A stretch of 64,000 nucleotides of DNA from assembly GCA_031308135.1 (NCBI GenBank), contig JAHLJT010009419.1:35767221-35831220 (forward strand). The letters run 5' to 3'. Shown here piece by piece: positions 44,384-53,719 of this stretch; the stretch's first letter is position 1; every line of letters starts with the position of its first letter. The notes beneath the pieces are model-generated. The model did no database searches. It had not been told where the DNA came from and was given only the letters and a program-made list of their open reading frames with translations. Both the position numbers and the translations under genes were made by a program. The DNA is from Acheta domesticus. Its lineage: Eukaryota > Arthropoda > Insecta > Orthoptera > Gryllidae.

Positions 44384-46820
44384 CCCTCGATAGGTCGAGC
44401 TCATTCGCGTCACGCTGTAGGTCGAGGGTGAGCGCGGCGCTCACTTGAGAATAAAACTACTTTTACAAGTTAAACAACAGTATACTTTTCATATTTCATT
44501 TTTATTTAGTTTATATATCACACATATGTATTTTTTAATTAATTACATTGTCGTCAGGTTTTTGAAAAAGAAAACAAACAGGTTGATTACAGTAAAAAAA
44601 TATGTTAAGACAGGTAATAAAAAATAATTTAGTATTATTGAGAAATAAATTTCATCACATTCACAAATAAATTATAATAACTTTATAGTTTTAAATATTC
44701 AATTTATTCCATCAATCTGTGCTCTCACTGTCTTCATTTACTCCATGACACTGATTACATAAACTTACTGTATGTTCTCCACAAATTAGAGAAATGCAGA
44801 ATAGCATAGAAATGCAGAAATGTAGATATGCTCTTTTACACCTCACGGTCGTGAACCGATTTTTTTTCTTGGGACAAAACGCACACTTGATTCTTTCTTT
44901 GGTTGGAACAGGATTAGGTGAATTCTGTGTTTCTGGTAAACGAAGGTACTTCTTCATCCGAATGCGTAAGTCATTGTGAATACCTTCCTTCAAAGATCTT
45001 GCCACCATGTGGTTCGTTGTCAAATCAAATGACAGTTGTTTCAAGAACTTCCTGCGTGCCATTCTGTCGTTGATGTTGCAATAGTGAATTATCTGCGCGT
45101 TTATCGCGCCCACGTCGAGAAGTGTGAAGAAAATTCTCAGAGGCCACCGACAGCAAACTCTTGCAACACTGTACTGCGACTTCATTTTATCAACGACATC
45201 CACCCCTCCTTTTTTAGATTATAGAATGTTACAATGGTAGGTTTCTCTTTTTCACCGGAACTCTCATCTATTTCATCTGAGTCGTGCATACTGGACACAA
45301 GAATAACATTTCGACTCTTTTGGGGAACGTAGGAAACAACAGTGCACTCATCCCGAAAAGCGAACAAACTGCTGTTTACTGGCCGTGCCTTCGTATTTAC
45401 AATTTCTGGTGGTAGCTCTGCTTTATTCTTTTTCAAAGTTTCTACAACAGTCAAATTGTTTTGAAGCAATTCTACTGTAAGAGGAATGGACGAAAACCAA
45501 TTATCCACTGTTACATAGCGCCCTGAATTTCTTATAGATTCGGTGAGCCTCTTTACCACTGAGCTTGGTCTGGTGTCTAGCGAATAGTACCCTGCAGGCT
45601 GATTGGGCACGTAAACTTCCATGTTTGATGTATAGAACATTGTACTATCTACCAATGAAATATTTTTATTCCATACCTGGCGGGCGTCTTAGGCATATAT
45701 TGTCTAAATCGGCATCTGCCTCGAAATGACTCAAGCATTTCATCAACTGTAGAGTACTCTCCAATAGTATAACTTTCTTTACATCTTTGGACAAAATGTT
45801 CGAAATTTTGTCTAATAGGTGCAAGTTTATCTAGTGCCTTCCTTTCATGTCATGTCCTATCATCATCAAAACGAAGAGCTCTCAACAATAAAAGAAATCT
45901 TCTATAGCTCATGACAAAACGAAAATACTTCTGGGGCAGTTCCATCCGTACTCCACAAGTCTTGCACAATTTGGTGCGATGACTTTTGAACACCCGCCAT
46001 ATACAACAAACCTAAAACAGCTGTTATTTCTACAGGATTTGTATCAACTACATCATGCTCCCTCTTATAATTAGCACGAATCTTGCGGAGACGGTCATTT
46101 GTGTACATCGTTATTTCTTCAATTATTTCATCAGGGAAAAAGCTTTCCAAGCCTAAAAGACAGTGGCAGCACTTTTTGCAGCATCTCCTTTGACTCCAGG
46201 TGGATGTAGAATTATATTTCGGCGCCTCCTTCGTGTCTGTTGACGTGGAGGGTGAGCATTCCACGTTGTAGTTTCATTCTTTCCTAAATATTGCACACGA
46301 TGTTCGGTAACTATTTCATCTCCACCAGCAGATTGTTCACTATCACTTTCATGATCAGTGTTATTCGGCTCATCTACGTCCGAATCCTCTGAATATTCGA
46401 ATTCATCAGGTAATCCAATATCCACTTCCTCATCAGTTTCATCTAGTAACCACTGTGCAATTTGTGCCTCGGAGCGATTCATTTTTCTAAAATTAAAATT
46501 AGAACATAAGTCAAAAGTAATTTTAAAAAGTGCAGTGATAAACTATATGTTTAATAAATAATCTAATTATAAAATGTAATAAAAAAGACACGCGGTAGGT
46601 CGAGGGTGAGCGCGCCGCTCACTTCTTACGCAGACTGACACATTCGACACTCTATCTCGGACAGAGTGTTTCCAGCAGACGTGTTATCACTTTCCTTTCA
46701 TTCTCAGTATTCCAAACAACAGCTAGATGCCGCCACAGACCGTTAGAAGATATACATGCAAAATTGTATCTCGAGAAATTTGAAAGTGAGCGCTGCGCTC
46801 ACCCCTCGACCTACGGTGGG
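44384..46820 (-). mobile_element. piggyBac element with intact TTAA-flanked ends
   Basis: The 2,437-bp element lies between TTAA (44380-44383) and TTAA (46821-46824). Its ends are CCCTCGATAGGTCGAG on the left and, inverted, CCCACCGTAGGTCGAG on the right. A subterminal motif, GTAGGTCGAGGGTGAGCGCG with CGCTCAC following, occurs near 44415-44443 and 46590-46622; its inverse is in the right tip. The left tip lies only 26 bp from the tip of the MULE-type element. The transposase gene inside is on the - strand and broken. Confidence 0.9.
44712..46482 (-). pseudogene. piggyBac transposase, several frameshifts
   Basis: The protein is readable in pieces on the - strand. The acidic N-terminus (MNRSEAQIAQWLLDETDEEV, 46482-46260) comes first. 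Then PDEIIEEITMYTNDRL and EITAVLGLLYMAGVQKSS (to 45902), then TVDEMLESFRGRCRF with PARYGIK around 45660-45760 (first catalytic Asp). YVTVDNWFSSIPLTVELL (about 45510) carries the second, and MDVVDKMKSQYSVA (about 45190) the third. It ends in a Cys-rich zinc-binding tail (CAFC to CNQC, stop 44712). Frame changes lie near 46160-46260, 45655 and 45190-45210; the last is in a run of A. piggyBac transposases excise and insert at TTAA by cut-and-paste. The catalytic triad is present, but no continuous protein can be made. Confidence 0.88.
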
Positions 46821-46824
46821 TTAA

Positions 46825-49200
46825 ACTCGAAAACTCACATATTATGTGAACCATGTTAGTCTTATCATTTATTAAAATAATTGATTTTAATCTAGACATA
46901 TTTCAACGGTATCTCTCTCTCTCTCAATTTATTTATACTTGCCTCCACATTGGGCGTGCCGCAGAAATTATTCCTAAATTTCCTTCTGTCATTATGTAAC
47001 AACCTTGAGCATGTGACGTAGAACCATTGACCGTTTACAAAAATGTAAAAGGTTTTGCGAAACCGTCTCAACAGGATACGGGTATTTTATGTAGATTGTG
47101 AAATATCCGCTTTCCCTATTTCCCCAAATAAATAAAAAACATTTTTTTTTTCAAAATCATGGCCATCATCAATATAGGTGCAGTGGTATTTTATTCACAC
47201 TATTTTACCTGGCGTATTTGCCACTCTTTGCTGCTGAAACACACACACACACATATTGAAACATTTTTAACGAAACAAGTGACATGAACATTGAGCGCCA
47301 GGAAACAATTCCAAGTAATTAACGGAACCAATATAAATTAGTCCGTTTCCGTGCTAGCTCAGCCTATTTGTGGGTTCCTGCTCGGTAACAATTCACTTTC
47401 CTGCAATCAGCAAAATTGCCACTGGATCCGCCCTCTGTGCGAAGCGCGAAATCTGAAAGTAATTCTATACCTATCTGCACAACTAACGTGCTAGATTGCA
47501 CAATAATAATCCATTGTATTTCATGTACACAGATAACATATTATTCTAGATCCAGTACTTCCCTCGTTACTTCCTGAGAACAATCTTTTTTTTATTAACT
47601 TTCTTTTCAAACCGTAATATTTGATCATGACCTATAACTCAGTTCACAGCTACCATACCAGAGCTCTCTTGGTTGTAGTGGAATGGCACTTCTTAGAACC
47701 AAACCCAGGCTTCCGCGACGTCTTCCGAGGTCATCTGCTTCGCTCTTCACAGTTTAAGTCTTTCCAATTAATACATCTACAAGAATGAATTAATTACTAT
47801 TTCTCGCGTAATGATTATCTATATACCACAACTTAATAATTGCCACACGATCCGGCATTTACGGCACCCCAGTGTCTGCTCAGTTGTTATAAACAAGCCG
47901 AAGGCGCACCATAGCAACTCCCCAACAACCGCGTATGTTCTAGCTCTACGTCCACTTCCTGACTTTCGCCGTCAATTAATCAACCCGCCATGTTTTGTGT
48001 GTCACAATATATATCCTTAAAACCATAGAGAAACAAACTCAAAAATACATAACTATTTACAACTCATTCACACTTAACATTAAAAAAACTCATTCACACG
48101 AGCGCGCATTTCTTTTCCAATGGCCATATTACTTCTTACTTTTAGAAATAACGTTTAATTTTCTTTGATGAAAACACAACTTGGCTATCCCAAAAATGTC
48201 TGTATGATGTAAAGAAAAAATTAAAATGGAACCACTTTCCTTTCGGAGTCTTGACAACTGCCGGGCGAGGAACAGGAAAACCTTTTCAACTCCAATTATC
48301 TCGGTTCTCGATTCCACTCCATTACTGTTTAGCAACCTGCACCGCAGACGAGTACATCCATAATCTCTCTCAACGTACACTGTAAAAATTCAACTCCAAC
48401 CGGGCGTCATTTCCACCATCCGTACCCCACCAATACTAAAAGTGTTCTCGTACTAACTCCTTCCTTCATCCACTAAAATCCCAAAACAAACGCCGTCTCT
48501 CCCCGTCATATGTCACATGTATGTTTTTATAAAGAAAATTGAGTTTTCTTTCTTATTTTGATTCGCGTTTTTCACACATTCTCTACGTAAATTAATTATA
48601 TAATTTTTTTAGACTTCTCACGTCCTTAAAATGTTTTAAAATAACCCTGTCATTTTTATTACAATTTACATCTTTACTTACATAAGATGTTTCTCGTTCA
48701 CTTGTCTTATGAAACAAAAAAATAAAATTATCATAATTTTATCACAAGTTTGTTTTCGAAATTCAATGTTAACTAGTTTCTCGTAACCCTGAATTATTCT
48801 TGTTTTTTATTTTTATCCATCTGCTTTGATTCGCTGATTTGCTAATTTTCGCGCAATAAATATATAAAATGTTTTTACGCCTCCGGGGCGTCATTTGTCA
48901 CTACGAATGTCAATGTCAATGTCGTATTTTGCGTAATAAAATATTCTGAATCTTTGGTTTTACCACATGTCCATGTGAGATGTCACAATATGAACAACCA
49001 TGCGAAGTCCCACTCTTTCAGCATATTGCACAAAGGATGGAATTGTCTAGATCTTAACCTGAGAATATGGTACTACTTGAGAACTCTGGAGTAAGCCAAT
49101 GCCCAAAAAGTAGATTATAATGACCAATTCAACCGAATCAATTACCAGCTTAATAGCTGCAAGTGTCAAAAGACATAACGTCGCTTTTATGTGCGGATGA
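46825..49200. other. Spacer upstream of gene B, no gene recognised
   Basis: AT-rich, with short open stretches of no recognisable family. The - strand hydrophobic stretch ending at 49047 is noted under findings. Confidence 0.5.
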
Positions 49201-49204
49201 ACGA

Positions 49205-49397
49205 GTTCTGAGCGTTCTCTGCCGGAGACCTTGACGTTCACGGCGACGGCGGTGGCGGGGGAGGCGGCGGCGGCGGCGGTAGCAGCGGTAGCAGCAGCAG
49301 TTGGCGGCGCTCGAGTCAGTTCGGTGTCGGCGGCCAAGCGGGCTGCATATCGCAGCGCCGCGCGTCGCCCGCCTCCGTCCCCGCCCGGCCGTTCGCC
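49205..49397 (+). promoter_or_regulatory. Gene B core promoter and 5' UTR (predicted)
   Basis: A GC- and CpG-rich block precedes the start codon. TCAGTT at 49316-49321 matches the arthropod initiator consensus TCAKTY, with +1 at the A (49318). At the exact +28 spacing GCATAT (49345-49350) matches five of six positions of the downstream promoter element RGWYVT. No TATA box is apparent. The start codon context is TTCGCC-ATG. The prediction is from sequence alone. Confidence 0.4.
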
Positions 49398-49820
49398 ATG
49401 ATGGTCTCCGCTGCGCTGGCGATGTTGCTGTGCTGCGCGGCGCTGTGCACGGGCGACGGCGACGGTGGCGGCCACGGCGTACTGGTGCTGAAATGCTGCG
49501 CCGAGGATGAGTACATCGACATAGCCGAGGAAGAGTGTCTGAAGGAGCCAGAAGAGCAGAGAAATGCTACGCAACGTTCCCGCTCACCCTTGTGGCTGCC
49601 GGAATGGCTGCGCGTGGAACCGGGCCTGGAAGTGGAGTTCAAACGCATCTACTGGCTGCGGAACTGGAAGAGAGCAGGGTACGGGGCCTTTATACAGCGG
49701 GCGTGGCTGGACGCGGAGGAGCAGCTGGGGCGACGCCTCCTGGCCATTGATGCAGAGGCGCGTCGCTTCGTGCTCGAGCCCTTCGACAACGTGGACGTGA
49801 GCACGGTGGCCCGTCAACAG
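49398..49820 (+). CDS. Gene B: Methuselah-like ectodomain protein, exon 1 (signal peptide, module 1)
   Basis: ATG at 49398 in a good context opens 141 whole codons, ending at the donor CAACAG then GTGTGT (GT at 49821), phase 0. The first 20 or so residues (MMVSAALAMLLCCAALCTGD) form a signal peptide. Next is LKCCAEDEYIDIAEEEC, the first KCC-type motif, then an N-linked glycosylation site (NAT) and LWLPEWLRVEPG, equivalent to the WLP motif of later modules. The spliced product continues with VCFDV in exon 2. KCC-x-x-G-x-x-L-type motifs occur in the extracellular region of insect Methuselah-like receptors, and a related gene lies upstream, so a receptor ectodomain is the best guess. A secreted protein is possible because the 7TM part is not in view. 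Confidence 0.75.
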
Positions 49821-50130
49821 GTGTGTTTCTACATACTGACTTTCTTTTATATAGCGTTACATTTAGCTTGTTTCGGTAACGATTTATGGAATTGATAATA
49901 TCGCAGTATTGATTCGAAAACTTTAGGTACCAATGTAATATTGAAACAACTGCATTACTGGAGTATCTGTTGTTATAATTTGTGATTTTGTATGAGTATC
50001 GACACCGTAGAGTCCTGAAATATTATGGCACCGATCTTTATTGGTATCGATACTTCAAGATTACTTAATTTTCAATCCTATTGAGTTATTGATAAGCCGA
50101 TGGTATCCACTTCACGTATTGTTTCCGTAG

Positions 50131-50501
50131 GTGTGTTTCGACGTGACGCGCGACCCACGCCGTCCTTTCGTCGTCGCCACTTGGCTGAAGAGTGTGGCGC
50201 TGGAAAAGTGCTGCGCGAAGGGCGCGCGGTTGAACGGGCGCCGGCAGTGCCAGCCAGAGGGCGTGCGGCGACAACTGGACCGCTTCCCCGACATGGAGTT
50301 CCTGCGCCCCGCTCAACTCCACCCCTTGGCTGCCCGCGCACTTCCGCAACACTGTACCGGCGGCTGATATTTTCTACAACATGCTGTGGGAGATGCCGGG
50401 CACCGAGGAAACGCTGGTGAACGCAGACGACCCCACCGCGTGGAAGATGCTGTTTCCCAGACCACACGAGCAGTGGGCAGAGGCGGTGTGGGTGCGTACA
50501 G
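50131..50501 (+). CDS. Gene B: exon 2 (module 2, one-base frame disruption)
   Basis: The acceptor GTTTCCGTAG ends at 50130; the donor is ACAG then GTAGGG (GT at 50502). The frame from exon 1 reads VCFDVTRDPRRPFVV, SVALEKCCAKGARL and DRFPDMEFLRP. A run of four C at 50307-50310 then puts the reading out of frame, with a stop at 50365-50367. One base over, the sequence is clearly coding: NSTPWLPAHFRN (with an N-glycosylation site), DIFYNMLWEMPGTEE, DDPTAWKMLFPRP and WAEAVWVRT. It leaves in phase 1, exactly what exon 3 needs. WLPAHF lines up with WLPRAL of exon 3. The extra C is therefore either an assembly error or a recent null mutation. Intron 1 is 310 bp. Confidence 0.78.
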
Positions 50502-51487
50502 GTAGGGTTCACAATTTTTTTTTACAAAAAGATAAATCGTTTCTCTTGTAACGAACCGATTCTTACGTAACGAATCGGTGAACGAAAGCAAAGAACGAGT
50601 GAGTGCAACGAGGGTATTCCGTTTCGTGAATCAAATGAGAATGGAGCGTTGTTTTTGTGGAAGAAAGTATTATGGCAGCGACAAGGCACATTTTGACCTC
50701 GAGTATTATAGAGAAAAATGCATTTGAAATTATGCATTTAAGGCTCGAGGACAAATGCTTTTACGTGAATTGCAGAGGGCGAAGACCTAAACATCGTTAT
50801 AATGTATGGAAATCGTAGCGAAGTATCAAAAGTGACTTGCATATGTTTGGAAAAAAATTGCTTTGGAACAAAATGCATGGGAAATTATGCTTTCTACAGA
50901 TCCAAAAATGCGTATGTCAATCGTGTAGACCGAAAGCTGTTGCTTTGTCATAAAATTGGACACGAGAAAAGATACGTCAATTCGCCTTAACCATCGTATC
51001 GTATCTGGGGTCTTCCTGGAACCTATCATCATTAATTTTTTAATATTTTTCTGAATATTTTTAGGGTAATTTCAGTCTTATAGATATCCCTCCGTGCACT
51101 TATTAAAAGTCTTAGATTATAAATACAAGCCATTCTGCTTGCGGGTGCGTCTTTTAGTTCGCCACGTAGCTCGGGAGAGTGAGCCGATTTTTGCAGATTC
51201 GTTACTTTATGAAAAAAAAACATGCCGAAACGAGATATTAATACTATGAATTATTCCTTTAACGGTATCTTGTTCTAAAGGTGACCGTGGCTTCTTAGTC
51301 TGGATTTACACACTTCATTTTCACGAATGATTTCGGAGATTTAGCAAACACATGCATTTCTGCCACCTTAGCAACTACGAAATCTTTCGTCAAAAGGAAT
51401 CGCGTCAATGGGGGTCATAAGTGCTCAAAACTAGTTTCCATGCTTTCCATCTGAAGGGACATACAACCAGTCGCTCCATATCATAAT
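50502..51487. other. Gene B intron 2, first part; no gene seen
   Basis: Intron 2 spans 50502-56600 (6.1 kb). This first kilobase has nothing recognisable. The rest holds the decamer array (51488-52290), MULE-arm fragments (52291-52700, 53720-56440) and an 8-bp array. Confidence 0.6.
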
Positions 51488-52290
51488 TCTCTGCCCGTCT
51501 CTGCCCGTCTCTGCCCGTCTCTGCCCGTCTCTGCCCGTCTCTGCCCGTCTCTGCCCGTCTCTGCCCGTCTCTGCCCGTCTCTGCCCGTCTCTGCCCGTCT
51601 CTGCCCGTCTCTGCCCGTCTCTGCCCGTCTCTGCCCGTCTCTGCCCGTCTCGTCTCTGCCCGTCTCTGCCCGTCTCTGCCCGTCTCTGCCCGTCTCTGCC
51701 CGTCTCTGCCCGTCTCTGCCCGTCTCTGCCCGTCTCTGCCCGTCTCTGCCCGTCTCTGCCCGTCTCTGCCCGTCTCTGCCCGTCTCTGCCCGTCTCTGCC
51801 CGTCTCTGCCCGTCTCTGCCCGTCTCTGCCCGTCTCTGCCCGTCTCTGCCCGTCTCTGCCCGTCTCTGCCCGTCTCTGCCCGTCTCTGCCCGTCTCTGCC
51901 CGTCTCTGCCCGTCTCTGCCCGTCTCTGCCCGTCTCTGCCCGTCTCTGCCCGTCTCTGCCCGTCTCTGCCCGTCTCTGCCCGTCTCTGCCCGTCTCTGCC
52001 CGTCTCTGCCCGTCTCTGCCCGTCTCTGCCCGTCTCTGCCCGTCTCTGCCCGTCTCTGCCCGTCTCTGCCCGTCTCTGCCCGTCTCTGCCCGTCTCTGCC
52101 CGTCTCTGCCCGTCTCTGCCCGTCTCTGCCCGTCTCTGCCCGTCTCTGCCCGTCTCTGCCCGTCTCTGCCCGTCTCTGCCCGTCTCTGCCCGTCTCTGCC
52201 CGTCTCTGACCGTCTCTGACCGTCTCTGACCGTCTCTGCCCGTCTCTGACCGTCTCTGACCGTCTCTGACCGTCTCTGACCGTCTCTGAC
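51488..52290. repeat. 10-bp minisatellite (GTCTCTGCCC), about 80 units
   Basis: About 800 bp of nearly identical GTCTCTGCCC units with one 5-bp phase slip near 51650. A GTCTCTGACC variant dominates the last nine units. It is followed directly by GCTAGCGACTGAACC, the sequence that follows the GTCC tract in other MULE-family arms. The 300-codon - strand open frame (RAETGRDGQR repeats) is an artefact: a 10-bp unit gives a 10-residue period. Confidence 0.95.
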
Positions 52291-52700
52291 GCTAGCGACT
52301 GAACCATTCAGACAATTTTCTCCAAAATTGTTATCTCCAAGCGATCTGGTTGATGTCGATTGACTTGAATTTGAAATCGATATTTTAATTATAGGGGGTA
52401 TTTTTCATGAAGCCCCTGGGACATTTTCAAAATTTTCAAAAAAATGATTTGATTTAAAAAAATTGATTAAATTTTGCTGATGGATAGTGTGAAGGGCGAT
52501 TAAGAAAATAGCGTTAGTTTCTTGTTGAAAACATTTATTTTTCGAAAATTACAATAATTCAAATTTTTCCGGCGTCTTTCTGCAACTACAAATGTAAATT
52601 TCTTCCCTTAATGAAATCTTCCTTAAAGATAGATTTTGAGGTAAGGCCATGTGCAATGTTTCTATAATTTTCGTCCTTTTTGCGTAATTTTGCGTGAAAA
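52291..52700 (+). mobile_element. Fold-back MULE family, inner left arm after the decamer array
   Basis: Shared with 11050-11470: the GCTAGCG-ACTGAACC start, TTTTCTCCAAAATTG, GAATTTGAAATCGATATTTT, GGGGGTATTTT, ACATTTTCAAAATTTTC, a TCGG/CGGCGTCTTTC block, AAGGCCATGTGCAATGTTT and a GCGTAATTTTGCGTG block. It is decayed. Confidence 0.75.
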
Positions 52701-53719
52701 TAAGGGCGAGAAAGTACGTGCTGTTTTAGCTCCACTACTTTGGCTCCTTCTTCCCTTTGGAGAAAGTGTACTAATTACTGTCGCCGTATTTGCCAGTCGT
52801 TAACTTTTCTTGAATTTCATTTTCCTTGTTTTATTCCTTTGAACATGGTACACAATGTTGTACAAAGGACCATTCACATAAATAGAAGTAAATTATTCCC
52901 AGAACTGAGATAGTCGATGGAGCCTTGAATTGCGTTCACGTTTCCTGCTTCTTGATTCCCGGGAAGTGAAAGCCTGCTGAAATACTTTTACTGTAACCCT
53001 CGGAAAAATTTGCCGGTGAAATTCTATCTTTCAAACCGAGCAGACCAACTTAGGAACCCTTTGATCCAGGGGAGGGGCGCGTTGACCAATCGCTGGCAAT
53101 CAGAACCTAAGGGCCTATGTGATTGGTGCAAAATCCCATGGGGCGGGAAAGACGCCGTTCCCGGAGGCGGAGCATCGATTGTTAACGTACGATGCGGAAA
53201 TATCATCTCTCGGAAAACATTCGCCTGCACGTACCCCATGACGGAAAAATATTTCTAAGCGGATATTTTTGGTCAAGAATTGTCAATATAGCAGTGAATA
53301 ATTAGCACTTTAGCAATAATTACACTAACATTTAGCAATCAATTTGAAACTCCTACAAAAACTGCTCTTTTGGACTGTTCAACTCTTGACACATTTTGTG
53401 GACGCTCCCCGACCGTTTTAGCGAACATTTCGGAATTATTTATAAAATTGTTAATTGTTACAAAATTGTTAATTTGCGTTTTTCTGTCCTGGTATATCGG
53501 GGATGCTTCCCGCTTTTGAAATTTTGAAATTGCTTATAAATTTACAAATGTTGCAACTTTTTATTGTCTCCCGAAATCTCCTTTAAGCGCAGTACCAATT
53601 TCGCAATCCGATCGGTGCTCTCATCTTCCGTTCTCGAGATATTTAATTGTGTTAGAACTTACCATCTCATAATCACCTCCGTTTTTTACACTCATCTATC
53701 CGCCCACGAGTATACTGCA
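52701..53719. other. Gene B intron 2, no gene seen
   Basis: A moderately GC-rich stretch (53010-53258) is open on both strands, but no domain or splice context is recognised. Confidence 0.45.

Noticed and set aside
51488..52290. CRISPR-like array
   Set aside because: Units are contiguous with no unique spacers, and the surrounding sequence is eukaryotic.
51405..52307. 300-codon open frame on - strand (RAETGRDGQR repeats)
   Set aside because: Pure by-product of the 10-bp GTCTCTGCCC array.
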